This document shows positions 1 to 11,168 of a DNA stretch of 16,630 bases, one piece after another. The position numbers were made by a program, and so were the translations under genes. Position 1 is the first letter of the stretch; every line of letters begins with the position of its first letter. The notes under the pieces are model-generated. The model was given only the letters and a program-made list of their open reading frames with translations. It was not told the origin of the DNA and did not search any database. Location: contig WVZH01000075.1 in the NCBI GenBank assembly GCA_011772595.1, forward strand, positions 125 through 16,754, written 5' to 3'. The stretch is from Anaerolineales bacterium (GTDB lineage Bacteria; Chloroflexota; Anaerolineae; Anaerolineales; E44-bin32).

Positions 1-366
1 AAGACCCAAGATGAAGCAAGGTTTTTGTCGGATAGTGTCCAGGCATCCGAGCGTTCGGTCGACCTTTCCCTGCTCCAGTATCGTGAGGGTCTGGTCGACT
101 ATCAGCGGGTGCTCGACACCCAACGATTTCTGGTGCAAGCACAAGACCGGCTGACCTCGACCACCGGGTCCGTGGCGCTCAACCTGATCGCCATGTACAA
201 AGCCCTTGGCGGTGGCTGGGAGATTCGTATCGGTAAGGACTTCGTCCCCGAGGAAACCAGAGAGGAGATGCGAAACCGGACAAACTGGGGGCGGTTGTTG
301 TCACCAGAAGAGGTTGTGCCGCCCTCCGAAGAAGACCGAAAGAAGTGGCGTTTTCCGGATTGGTAG
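1..366 (+). CDS. TolC/OprM-family outer-membrane efflux protein, C-terminal part (cut by window edge)
   Basis: The frame is open from base 1 and ends at TAG 364-366, so about 121 C-terminal residues are visible. The segment LLQYREGLVDYQRVLDTQ followed by a long helix and LNLIAMYKALGGGWE is the characteristic end of the last periplasmic helix pair in TolC/OprM-type trimeric outer-membrane channels, which pair with RND or ABC exporters and a periplasmic adaptor. After GGGWE there is a polar tail of about 45 residues rich in Glu, Arg and Pro, longer than the few residues usual there. The partner pump would lie upstream, outside the window. It has no functional link to the sugar genes downstream, from which it is separated by about 200 non-coding bases. 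The family is clear; the transported substrate is unknown. Confidence 0.85.
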   Translation, partial: KTQDEARFLSDSVQASERSVDLSLLQYREGLVDYQRVLDTQRFLVQAQDRLTSTTGSVALNLIAMYKALGGGWEIRIGKDFVPEETREEMRNRTNWGRLLSPEEVVPPSEEDRKKWRFPDW

Positions 367-385
367 GCTATTTCGGGGGTAAAGT

Positions 386-397
386 AATTTCGAAATT
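386..397. other. Perfect 12-bp AT-rich palindrome in the 367-569 gap
   Basis: AATTTCGAAATT at 386-397 is its own reverse complement. A related sequence, ATTTCGAATTC, occurs near 474-484. The gap between the tolC-like stop and the pta remnant (367-569) is AT-rich and shows no credible coding sequence apart from short shadows. The palindrome could be an operator or chance in AT-rich DNA; no adjacent -10/-35 pair is convincing. Confidence 0.25.
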
Positions 398-569
398 CGA
401 ATATCGAGATCCACATGACCAGATATTCAAAACCCTCTCCCGTCGGATTTGGTCACGAAGATATTGGAATACCATTTCGAATTCTTGAAACACGGAAATC
501 AAGCACATTGTTTTTCAAAAACTCCTCCGTTGTGCCCTCAAGTCAAGGCCAATAGCAGGAGTAACCGTT

Positions 570-717
570 ATGGCGAAAAGTCTATTTATCGCCGCCACAG
601 AAGCAAGGAGCGGGAAATCAATGATTTCCCTGGGTGTGATGGAGATGCTCCTGAGGAAAATCGAAAGAGTTGGCTTCTTCCGCCCGATCATTAAGGTGGA
701 TCCGGGGTCAAAGGATC
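570..717 (+). pseudogene. pta: Phosphate acetyltransferase, N-terminal remnant (about 49 codons)
   Basis: Translation from ATG 570, preceded by AGGAG at 557-561, gives MAKSLFIAATEARSGKS, the P-loop of the DRTGG/AAA_26-type N-terminal domain found in long phosphate acetyltransferases (Pta), then GVMEMLLRKIERVGFFRPII, which is the usual continuation. Pta interconverts acetyl-CoA and acetyl phosphate in acetate fermentation or assimilation. Full-length long-form Pta is about 700 residues and its catalytic domain is at the C terminus; none of that is present. Homology stops near codon 49 and the DNA continues, in another frame, as V/A-ATPase subunit A. The pta frame itself runs on as meaningless sequence to 899. 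The exact break between 705 and 721 is inferred from where each family resemblance ends. The product, if made, could not have Pta activity. Confidence 0.75.
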
Positions 718-1276
718 TTGTTCGAGGAACCGGTTACCCAAGCGACGATGGCAACGGTAAAGACATTCCTGGGGCTCTCGGCGGATCGCACCTTCCGAAG
801 GTTCTATCCGGCTATCGACCCACTGATCTCCTGGTCCCGTTACCTCAATCAGCTTCAGGACTGGTTCGTCCAAAATTTGGGAACCCAGAGGACCACTGAC
901 GTCAAAGCCATGTATGAACTACTCGAACGTGGCGACTCCATCTATCAGATGATGCAGGTAACGGGCGAGGAGGGGGTCTCGATAGAGGACTACGTCGTTT
1001 GGCAAAAGGCGGCCCTTCTCGATATGGTCTACCTCCAGCAAGACGCCTTCGATGAGGTCGACGTATCCATGCCCCGGGGAAAGGCAGTCCGAGAGCTTCC
1101 AGCTCCTCAAAGGGTTGATTGGGAGGGAATACCGGTTTCCCAATAAGGACGAAGCCCATGATTTCTTCACACGCATTATAGGGTTCTACAAGAATTTTAA
1201 TTACGCCGCGCCGGACTCCCCGGACTGCCAGCGTTACCGAGGGGAAATCGAAGAACTGGCGGAAAAGTACAATTAG
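718..1276 (+). pseudogene. V/A-type ATPase subunit A, C-terminal remnant with frameshift
   Basis: From about 718 one frame reads FEEPVTQATMATVKTFLGL, then RFYPAIDPLISWSRYL and LLDMVYLQQDAFDEVD. These match the segment just after the nucleotide-binding domain and the C-terminal helical domain of V/A-type ATPase catalytic subunit A (compare SEPVTQATL, FPAINW and DFLQQNAFH in the family). At about 1072-1090, around a CCCCGGGGAAAGG run, the resemblance jumps to another frame, which continues as SFQLLKGLIGREYRF to EIEELAEKYN and stops at 1274-1276. Only about 185 of roughly 580-600 residues remain; Walker A and B are absent. No subunit B or D gene follows, so the operon has been lost on both sides. 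Such subunits work in a membrane-bound H+ or Na+ pumping complex; this copy cannot. Confidence 0.8.
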
Positions 1277-1298
1277 AGATCTCGTAGACGAAAAGCGT

Positions 1299-1408
1299 CA
1301 AATATCAAATGTCAAAGTTCAAAGAGATCTGTAAAGCCGCAGGCCAAACTGGAAGGGTTGGTTACTGAGTCATTTTGATTTGACATTTGGATGTTGTCAT
1401 TTGAAATT
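1299..1408. repeat. AT-rich dispersed intergenic repeat, two inverted units
   Basis: The gap before pgk holds CAAATATCAAATGTCAAAG (1299-1317, continuing with TTCAAAG) and, about 60 bases on, TTTGACATTTGGATG and following bases. CAAATGTCAAA at 1306-1316 is the exact reverse complement of TTTGACATTTG at 1379-1389. A similar block occurs at 9724-9759, and a second motif class lies at 11917-11948 and 14682-14702. TTGACA at 1380-1385 looks like a -35 box but no good -10 follows at 17 bases, so I do not call a promoter. Confidence 0.55.
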
Positions 1409-1485
1409 CTGCTGAGAGAGCTGGTTTAAGAAGAGTTCAGTTAACGGACGACTAAGTCATTCTGTTAAAGAAGGGGTTTACCATC

Positions 1486-2673
1486 ATGGAAAAACGTTTC
1501 AAGGTAATCGATCAGCTCGATCTGAGAAACAAGCGGGTGTTCATCCGGGTCGACTTCAATGTTCCGCTCGCCGAAGGGCGGGTTGCGGACCCTACCCGGA
1601 TCGAAGCCGCATTGCCTACCATCCGCCACGCACTGGCCCAGGGTGCCAAGGTGATTTTGGCCTCACATTTAGGGCGCCCGAAGGGAAAGCGGAATCCCGA
1701 CATGAGCCTTAAGCCGGTGAGTTCCGCGCTGGCGGACTTCCTTGGTGTGCCTGTTAAGCTCGCGCCCGATTGTGTGGGACCTTCGGTGGAGGAGATGGCC
1801 AACGCCTTGGAACCGGGGGAGATAATGCTGCTGGAAAACCTCCGGTTCCATGGGGAGGAGGAGAAGAATGACGACGACTTCGCACGAGCCCTGGCTCGGC
1901 TCGCCGACATCTATGTGAACGACGCCTTTGGGGCCGCCCATCGGGCTCACGCCTCAACGGAGGGGATGGCCCATTTCGTCGGAGAACGTGCCGCGGGATT
2001 CCTCTTACAGCGCGAGTGCGACTATCTGGGCAGAGTTCTCGCCCGGCCCGAGCGTCCTCTCGTGGCGATCCTTGGCGGCGCCAAGGTATCCGATAAGATA
2101 ACGGTGATTCGTAACCTGCTGCAATTGGTCGATACGCTGCTCATCGGTGGCGCAATGGCCTATACCTTCTTGCGCGCCCAGGGGCGCGGGACGGGAAAGT
2201 CCCTGGTTGAAGAGGACCAGCTTTCCCTGGCAACGGAACTGCTCCAGGTCGCCGCGGAGAGGAAGGTGCCTCTCCTCTTACCAATCGATCACGTTGTTGC
2301 AGAGAAAGCGGAGGAGGGCGTTCCGGTAACAACCGTGCGCGATGAGATCCCCCCGGGAAAGTCCGGGTTCGACATCGGTCCCGAAACGATCAAGGCCTTT
2401 GGCGAGGAGATCGCAAAGGGGAGAACGATTTTCTGGAACGGCCCGGTGGGCCTCTTCGAGGTCAAGCCCTTTGATGCAGGCACGATGGCCATTGCCACTG
2501 CCCTGGCGGAAACTTCGGCAGTTACGATAATCGGGGGAGGTGATTCGGTGGCTGCGGTAAGGCGTTCGGGACGAGCGGGCGATATCTCCCACGTTTCCAC
2601 CGGGGGAGGAGCGTCATTGGAGTTCCTGGAGGGGAAAACACTTCCGGGGCTGGCCGCGCTGGAGGAAAGCTGA
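1486..2673 (+). CDS. pgk: Phosphoglycerate kinase
   Basis: Phosphoglycerate kinase transfers phosphate between 1,3-bisphosphoglycerate and ADP in the cytoplasm, reversibly serving glycolysis and gluconeogenesis or the Calvin cycle. The 395-residue product has normal bacterial length and all signature motifs: RVDFNVP (Arg21, Asp23, Asn25), SHLGRPKG (from residue 60), [41 protein letters not shown], the nucleotide-binding GGGDSVAAV and the C-terminal [14 protein letters not shown]. The start is ATG 1486, with AAGGGG at 1471-1476. There is no sign of damage, in contrast to the gene that follows 53 bases later. gap and tpi, often adjacent to pgk, are absent. The family is certain; direction of use in the cell is unknown. 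Confidence 0.97.
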   Translation: MEKRFKVIDQLDLRNKRVFIRVDFNVPLAEGRVADPTRIEAALPTIRHALAQGAKVILASHLGRPKGKRNPDMSLKPVSSALADFLGVPVKLAPDCVGPSVEEMANALEPGEIMLLENLRFHGEEEKNDDDFARALARLADIYVNDAFGAAHRAHASTEGMAHFVGERAAGFLLQRECDYLGRVLARPERPLVAILGGAKVSDKITVIRNLLQLVDTLLIGGAMAYTFLRAQGRGTGKSLVEEDQLSLATELLQVAAERKVPLLLPIDHVVAEKAEEGVPVTTVRDEIPPGKSGFDIGPETIKAFGEEIAKGRTIFWNGPVGLFEVKPFDAGTMAIATALAETSAVTIIGGGDSVAAVRRSGRAGDISHVSTGGGASLEFLEGKTLPGLAALEES

Positions 2674-2726
2674 TGATTAACTCTGGTCAGTAATGCACCC
2701 CCCTCACTGAAGGAGAGTTGAACGCT

Positions 2727-3596
2727 ATGGAAATCAATGAACTGAATACCGAGGTATCGAGGTTGGGCGAGTGCCGGATTCCATCACCGATGTCCCGCGT
2801 ACAGGTCGTAAGCGATGATGAACATTTGCTCTATCACTCGAACCTGAAAGATATTGAAGCCTACCAGGGGGCCGGCGAAAGGCCTCCGTACTTCGAAATG
2901 GCCGGGCCGAGGGAGAGAATATACTTCGATCCCTCAAAACTCAAGTGCGGAATCGTAACATGCGGGGGCATATGCCCGGGCCTGAACGATGTGGTCCGTG
3001 CCATCGTCATGGGACTTCACTACCACTACGGAGTGAGGACGGTTTTCGGCTTCGGCTATGGTTACGAGGGACTCTCTAGCAAGTATGGCCATGTTCCCAT
3101 GGAGCTGACCCCGGATATGGTGGAGGATGCCCACGAAAAGGGTGGGACGATCCTCGGTTCATCCCGCGGGGCTCAGGATATCTCCGAGATGGTGGGTACC
3201 CTGGAGCGGATGAACGCGGGAATCCTCTTCACCGTGGAAGGCGATGGCACCCTGCGGGGAGCTCAGGCCATCGCCGAGGAGGTCGCACGATGGAACCTGA
3301 AGGTCGGGGTGGTCGGCATCCCGAAGACGATAGACAACAAGTATATCGATCCCAGTTACACAATACGAAGCATGCCCGCGATCCCTCATGACTCGGGTTT
3401 CTGTCTGCTTCTGGGACACAACGCGGTGCACGCTGGTATGGCTGGCCGGACCAACATGGTTGTAGGCTTCTGGAAAAACGAGTTCACCCACGTGCCAATT
3501 CCAATGGCCGTGTCCAGGCGCAAGAAAATTGATCCCAAAGGCAGGTTATGGAGTAACGTCCTGGCGTGTAGAGGACAGCCGGGGGAGATGCGCTGA
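2727..3596 (+). pseudogene. pfk: ATP-type 6-phosphofructokinase with in-frame internal deletion
   Basis: Phosphofructokinase phosphorylates fructose 6-phosphate to the 1,6-bisphosphate, the committing step of glycolysis. ATG 2727 is preceded by AAGGAGAG (2710-2717). Residues 73-90 (KCGIVTCGGICPGLNDVV) and GSSRG are normal for the long (about 430-residue) plant/trypanosome-like branch, in which the nucleotide loop is GGDGT and the catalytic stretch is PKTIDND. Here PKTIDN (199-204) is followed directly by KYIDPSYTIRS, which belongs near the C terminus of the family. About 130 residues are missing in between, including the second Asp of TIDND, the MGRxSGF fructose-phosphate loop and the GAGQ region. 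In addition the first Gly of GGDGT is Glu171 (codon 3237-3239). The reading frame is open, 289 residues, and the C terminus (HVPIPMAVSRRKKIDP) is normal. I infer a dead enzyme; a retained structural role cannot be excluded. Confidence 0.85.
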
Positions 3597-3659
3597 GGAA
3601 TTTGGCGACGGGACTTGATGGTCGAGGTTGCCGATTTGCGGTGCGCAAGCTTACGGAAT

Positions 3660-3664
3660 GGGAG
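3660..3664 (+). promoter_or_regulatory. Ribosome-binding site that selects the GTG start of the beta-PGM gene
   Basis: GGGAG at 3660-3664 lies 8 bases before GTG 3673. The alternative in-frame ATG 3658 and TTG 3628 have no comparable purine run upstream, and residues encoded before 3673 have no family resemblance. This decides the start in favour of GTG 3673. Confidence 0.6.
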
Positions 3665-3672
3665 AAATTATT

Positions 3673-4431
3673 GTGAACGGAGCCAAATTGGACCAAGCGA
3701 TCACGAAGGATAGGTTCGATGCCGTGCTCTTCGATCTGGACGGCGTCCTGACGGATACCGCGAAAGTTCACGCCGCTTGCTGGAAGAGGATGTTCGATGA
3801 TTTCCTGAGGGAACGAGCCGAAAAACGCGACGAGCCGTTTCAGCCCTTCGACATCGCGACGGACTACAAACTGTACGTTGACGGTAGGCCACGTTTTGAG
3901 GGAGTCCGTACTTTCCTCGAGTCCCGTGGGATTGAGTTGCCCAACGGTGATCCGAACGAACCTCCGAACCATAAGACGATCTGTGGTCTTGGAAACCAAA
4001 AGGATGAAATGGTCACGGTGGCCTTCGAATCTGAGGGTATCGAGGCGTACGAGGGGTCTGTGGCCCTGGTCCGCCATCTCCGTGAACAGGGGATCAAGAC
4101 GGGGGTTGTATCAGCGAGCAGTAACTGCGAATCCGTCCTCAAGGCTGTGGGGATCGCTGATCTGTTCGACGGACGGGTTGACGGTGTGGTTATTTCCCGC
4201 CTGAACCTGGCCGGCAAGCCGGCGCCGGATACGTTTCTCAAGGCAGCGGAAGAGCTGGGCGTCGAACCCAAACGCGCAGTGGTCGTGGAAGACGCGATCT
4301 CCGGGGTTCAGGCTGCTCGTGATGGCGGGTTCGGATTAATCGTAGGTGTGGACCGGAAGGGCGATGCCGAGGCGCTGAGGGAAAACGGCGCCGAAATCGT
4401 TGTGAATGACCTGGGCGAAATGCTCCCGTGA
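3673..4431 (+). CDS. pgmB: Beta-phosphoglucomutase-type HAD-superfamily protein
   Basis: The 252-residue product has the four HAD motifs: FDLDGVLTDTA (nucleophile Asp21, acid/base Asp23), SASSN (motif II), the Lys of LAGKPAPD, and VVEDAISGVQAA (motif III). Between motifs I and II is a helical cap of about 90 residues with an inserted stretch (FQPFDIATDYKLYVDGR) typical of the beta-phosphoglucomutase family found beside GH65 genes. Beta-PGM converts beta-glucose 1-phosphate to glucose 6-phosphate through a glucose 1,6-bisphosphate intermediate. The GH65 phosphorylase gene starts 107 bases downstream; GH65 enzymes release the beta anomer, which makes this pairing functionally coherent. The gene is intact. 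A simple phosphatase role for a HAD protein is possible from sequence alone, but the neighbourhood argues for the mutase. Confidence 0.88.
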   Translation: MNGAKLDQAITKDRFDAVLFDLDGVLTDTAKVHAACWKRMFDDFLRERAEKRDEPFQPFDIATDYKLYVDGRPRFEGVRTFLESRGIELPNGDPNEPPNHKTICGLGNQKDEMVTVAFESEGIEAYEGSVALVRHLREQGIKTGVVSASSNCESVLKAVGIADLFDGRVDGVVISRLNLAGKPAPDTFLKAAEELGVEPKRAVVVEDAISGVQAARDGGFGLIVGVDRKGDAEALRENGAEIVVNDLGEMLP

Positions 4432-4538
4432 ATCGTCGGAGGCCGATGGCTGGGCTGAGTGAGAGGCCACCGTGTGGTTGCACTTTATCCTTGAGATCGA
4501 TAGATCGGGAATATTTGAATCCGGGAGATTGAGGTGCC

Positions 4539-6977
4539 ATGATCCATCGTGAACGCGTGATCCCCCCTCGTTATGTCTATCCGGCCGATGAGTGGAGGAT
4601 GGTGGAGAAGCAGTTCTATCCCCGCTTTCTGGCGAGGTATGAAACGATTTTCTCCACGGCCAACGGTTACCTGGGCATGCGAGGAACCTTCGAGGAAGGT
4701 GCTCCCGTCTTTGAGAACGGCACGTTCGTGAACGGATTCTACGAATCGTGGCCCATCGTGTACGGAGAATCGGCTTACGGATTTGCCCAGACGGGTCAAA
4801 CCATCGTAAATGTGACGGACAGCAAGATCATTAGGTTGTACGTGGATGACGAGCCCCTCTATCTTCCCACCGCAAAGCTCCTTCATTTCGAGCGGGTGCT
4901 GGATATGCAGTCGGGTACGCTCGATCGGGAAGTGCTGTGGGAGATGCCGTCGGGAAAGCTTGTATCCATTAAATCACGGAGGCTCGTTTCGTTCCAGCAT
5001 CGACATCTAGCCGCGATCTCCTACGAGGTAACGGTTCTCAATGCAAAGGCACCGGTGGTTGTCTCGTCGGAGATGGTGGCTGACCCCTTTCAGAGCAAAG
5101 AGGCCGGGGAGGAAGACCCCCGGCGGACACGGGGGTTCAAGGGACAGGTTCTGCTTCCCAAGGTCAACCGTGCTCAGGATCTCCGTGTCCTGCTGAGTCA
5201 TGCGACCAGCAGCAGCAAGATGACCCTAGCTTGCGGTATCGAGCATGTGATCGATACGGAATGCTCCTATACACAGGAAAGCCAGTCCTCGGAGAATTCC
5301 GGCAAGGTTGTTTTCTCCATTGATGCGCAGCCGGGCGTGCCGTTCCATCTTACCAAGTACATGACCTACCATACATCCAGAAGCGCTCCGCCAAGTGAGC
5401 TGTGTGAGAGGGCGGCGCGCACCCTGGATCGAGCCGTGGGCGAGGGATTCGAGGAGCTGCTGGCGGGCCAGAAGGAGTACCTGGATGATTTTTGGCGGAG
5501 AAGTGACGTGGAGGTTCAGGGCGACGCGTCCCTGCAGCAGGCCATTCGCTGGAATCTGTTTCAGATCCTTCAGGCGGCTGGCAGGGCGGAGGGTGCCGGC
5601 ATTCCCGCCAAGGGGCTAACCGGGCACGGTTACGAGGGCCACTATTTCTGGGATACCGAGATCTACCTCATGCCGTTTTTGATCTACACCGCGCCGCGAA
5701 TCGCCAGGAACCTGCTCCTGTTCCGGTACAGCATGCTCGACAAGGCGAGGCAGCGCGCCCGGGAGGTGAATCAGGAGGGAGCGTTGTTTTCCTGGAGGAC
5801 TATCAATGGAGAGGAGGCCTCGGCGTACTACGCGGCCGGGACGGCCCAGTATCACATCAATGCGGGCATCATCTACGCGCTGAAGAAGTACGTTGATGTC
5901 ACGGGAGACAGAGAGTTTCTCCATGAATACGGGGCCGAGATGCTGGTTGAGACAGCGCGGTTGTGGAGGGATCTCGGGTTCTTCTCCAAAAGGGCTGGAG
6001 GGAAATTCTGCATCCATGGCGTGACGGGGCCGGATGAATACAACACCGTGGTAAACAATAACACCTACACCAACCTCATGGCACGGGAGAATCTGTGGTA
6101 TGCCGCTGCGACGGTCGAGGCGCTTCGGAATGAGAATCCGGAGGAATTCACAGAGTTGGTGGATAAGACCGGCTTGGATGTTTCGGAGGTGGACGAGTGG
6201 AAGAGAGCGGCGGACAAGATGTATGTGCCTTTCGATAAGAAACTGGGTATCCACCCGCAGGACGATGCCTTCCTCACCAAAGCGGTTTGGGATTTCAACA
6301 ATACCCCTCGGGACAAGTACCCACTTCTCCTGCATCACCATCCCCTCGTGATCTATCGGCACGCGGTAATCAAGCAGGCGGACGTGGTGCTTGCCATGTT
6401 TCTCCTCGGGCACGAATTTTCAGAGGAACAAAAGAAGCGCAACTTCGATTACTACGACCCGCTGACGACCGGGGACTCCTCCCTTTCCGTCTGTATCGAG
6501 AGCATTGCGGCATGCGAGATTGGCTATTTGGACAAGGCGCGGGAATATGGCCGGTACGCCTCCCTCATGGACCTGGCAGATATCGGGGGCAATGTCAGGG
6601 ATGGATGCCACATCGCCTCGATGGGCGGAACCTGGATGGTCATTGTGTATGGGTTTGCCGGGATGCGGGATTACGATGGCCATATAGGCTTCCATCCAAG
6701 GGTGGCGGAGAGAAAAAGGAGGCAGTTGACTGGCCTGCAGTTTCCTTTGAGGATACGAGGGCAGGTTCTGAAAGTGGAGTTCGGCCAGGAGTCCGTGACC
6801 TATACACTGCGAGAGGGCGATAGCCTGGTGATCCGACATGAAGATGAAGAGATCCGGCTGTCTCCGGAGGCCCCGTCAGCCGTGCGACCGATCCGAGGGG
6901 TCTCCAGGCGAAAGCGTAGGGCGAAACGCAAACCGAGGCGGCAGCAGAAGCGTACCGCAACAGGAATAGAAGAATGA
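4539..6977 (+). CDS. GH65 disaccharide phosphorylase (trehalose/kojibiose/maltose phosphorylase family)
   Basis: The 812-residue product is a typical-length GH65 inverting phosphorylase, which splits an alpha-glucosyl disaccharide with phosphate into beta-glucose 1-phosphate and a sugar. The N-terminal beta-sandwich (ARYETIFSTANGYLGMRGTFEE) precedes an (alpha/alpha)6 barrel with GYEGHYFWDTEIYLMPFL and HGVTGPDEYNTVVNNN, in which Glu500 is the catalytic acid. KQADVVLAMFL and TTGDSSLS correspond to the phosphate-binding region; many relatives have His or Glu near the Gly of this last motif. The last 30 residues form a very basic tail (RRKRRAKRKPRRQQKR), unusual for the family. Start ATG 4539, with GGGAG at 4523-4527 and GAGGTG directly before it. 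Disaccharide specificity cannot be read reliably; with pgmB it forms an intact phosphorolytic module feeding glucose 6-phosphate. Confidence 0.92.
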   Translation: MIHRERVIPPRYVYPADEWRMVEKQFYPRFLARYETIFSTANGYLGMRGTFEEGAPVFENGTFVNGFYESWPIVYGESAYGFAQTGQTIVNVTDSKIIRLYVDDEPLYLPTAKLLHFERVLDMQSGTLDREVLWEMPSGKLVSIKSRRLVSFQHRHLAAISYEVTVLNAKAPVVVSSEMVADPFQSKEAGEEDPRRTRGFKGQVLLPKVNRAQDLRVLLSHATSSSKMTLACGIEHVIDTECSYTQESQSSENSGKVVFSIDAQPGVPFHLTKYMTYHTSRSAPPSELCERAARTLDRAVGEGFEELLAGQKEYLDDFWRRSDVEVQGDASLQQAIRWNLFQILQAAGRAEGAGIPAKGLTGHGYEGHYFWDTEIYLMPFLIYTAPRIARNLLLFRYSMLDKARQRAREVNQEGALFSWRTINGEEASAYYAAGTAQYHINAGIIYALKKYVDVTGDREFLHEYGAEMLVETARLWRDLGFFSKRAGGKFCIHGVTGPDEYNTVVNNNTYTNLMARENLWYAAATVEALRNENPEEFTELVDKTGLDVSEVDEWKRAADKMYVPFDKKLGIHPQDDAFLTKAVWDFNNTPRDKYPLLLHHHPLVIYRHAVIKQADVVLAMFLLGHEFSEEQKKRNFDYYDPLTTGDSSLSVCIESIAACEIGYLDKAREYGRYASLMDLADIGGNVRDGCHIASMGGTWMVIVYGFAGMRDYDGHIGFHPRVAERKRRQLTGLQFPLRIRGQVLKVEFGQESVTYTLREGDSLVIRHEDEEIRLSPEAPSAVRPIRGVSRRKRRAKRKPRRQQKRTATGIEE

Positions 6978-7246
6978 TGGAATAGTGGGGGCGTAAATCA
7001 GGAGTTACGAGAACTGACCATGTTCCTCGGTGCAGGTCATTCTCAACCCCAAAACGGCTCTCCTGGGTGTGGCCTGCCGCGGGCTTGAGCTGTAGGACGA
7101 TTCTGGTTATTCGGCGATCCTGGAATTTCCTTCCTCTTGCATGAAATCGGACTAAATCCTCGATAACGAGAAATGCTGATAAAGTCGGTGCACGCTTATA
7201 GTTGTATGGAAGGTGCCAGTATCTTCCCGTGTGGCTCGGATCCTTT
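6978..7246. other. Non-coding gap between convergent GH65 and pgi remnant
   Basis: No coding sequence is credible here. One imperfect inverted repeat is visible: GAGAACTGACC at 7009-7019 against GGTCATTCTC at 7035-7044, with a 15-base loop. It is not followed by a T run, so it is not a standard intrinsic terminator, but it is placed where GH65 transcription would end. Confidence 0.3.
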
Positions 7247-8489
<1,243 letters not shown>

Positions 8490-8677
8490 GGTATTAACTC
8501 CTTTATCGGGAAGCCTTCCTTGTTCTAACTGAGGCAGATTATAACAAATCACCGATCAAAAACCACAAATCGAAACGCCATTTGCCTGGCAATCGAAGGA
8601 CGAAGGGGCATCCTCACATATGGTATACCGATTGGGAAAAAGGTCTTACGAGGATATTGTTTTCATTAGTTAGGCAT

Positions 8678-8703
8678 TGATATATTAATTCGCGAATATA
8701 TCA
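8678..8703. promoter_or_regulatory. Inverted-repeat operator candidate between divergent pgi and ldh remnants
   Basis: TGATATATT (8678-8686) and AATATATCA (8695-8703) are perfect 9-base inverted arms around an 8-base centre, and ATTCGCGAAT at 8688-8697 is a second perfect palindrome overlapping the right arm. TTGTTT at 8657-8662 and TATATT at 8681-8686, 18 bases apart, could be a -35/-10 pair for the rightward ldh gene, whose ATG is 8754. An operator overlapping a -10 box would fit repression, but the regulator is unknown. Both genes served are broken, so the site may be relic. Confidence 0.4.
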
Positions 8704-8750
8704 CTCATTGTCGTCCTTTCTTTAACGAAGGAAGTTCACAAGGGAGATAG

Positions 8751-9687
<937 letters not shown>

Positions 9688-9723
9688 CCGCCAAGAATCT
9701 CAGCGAGTATTCAAGTTATGGTC

Positions 9724-9759
9724 GGATATTTGATTTTTGAACTTTGGTATTTGGCATTT
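9724..9759. repeat. AT-rich dispersed intergenic repeat copy upstream of enolase
   Basis: GGATATTTGATTTTTGAACT and the bases after it (through TTTGGTATTTGGCATTT) match, in reverse complement, the unit at 1299-1324: both share TTTGAACTTTG followed two bases later by ATTTG. It occupies the 118-base gap between the ldh remnant and eno. Confidence 0.5.
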
Positions 9760-9799
9760 CCCTCATACGGGGAGCCTTCTGGATCTATGATAGGGGTAA

Positions 9800-11113
<1,314 letters not shown>

Positions 11114-11168
11114 GCTGATATTCCAATACTTCAAACTCCGATACCCCGCCTCCGAAAAGGAGAGAAAT

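Noticed and set aside
449..694. Open frame upstream of and overlapping the pta start
   Set aside because: It has no family resemblance, no good start site, and overlaps the recognisable P-loop frame at 570.
1355..1367. GGTTGGTTACTGA before pgk is identical to the end of ldh (9675-9687), suggesting a duplicated ldh tail
   Set aside because: A 13-base match is expected about once or twice by chance in 16.6 kb and the flanks do not align.
1380..1408. Promoter for pgk from TTGACA at 1380-1385
   Set aside because: No acceptable -10 box lies 16-18 bases downstream (GAAATT), and the box is part of a repeat unit.
3484..4077. Minus-strand open frame of 197 codons over pfk end and pgmB
   Set aside because: Shadow of the beta-PGM gene, which has all HAD motifs on the plus strand.
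5616..6413. Minus-strand open frame of 265 codons inside GH65
   Set aside because: Antisense shadow caused by codon bias of the GH65 gene; no domain is recognisable.
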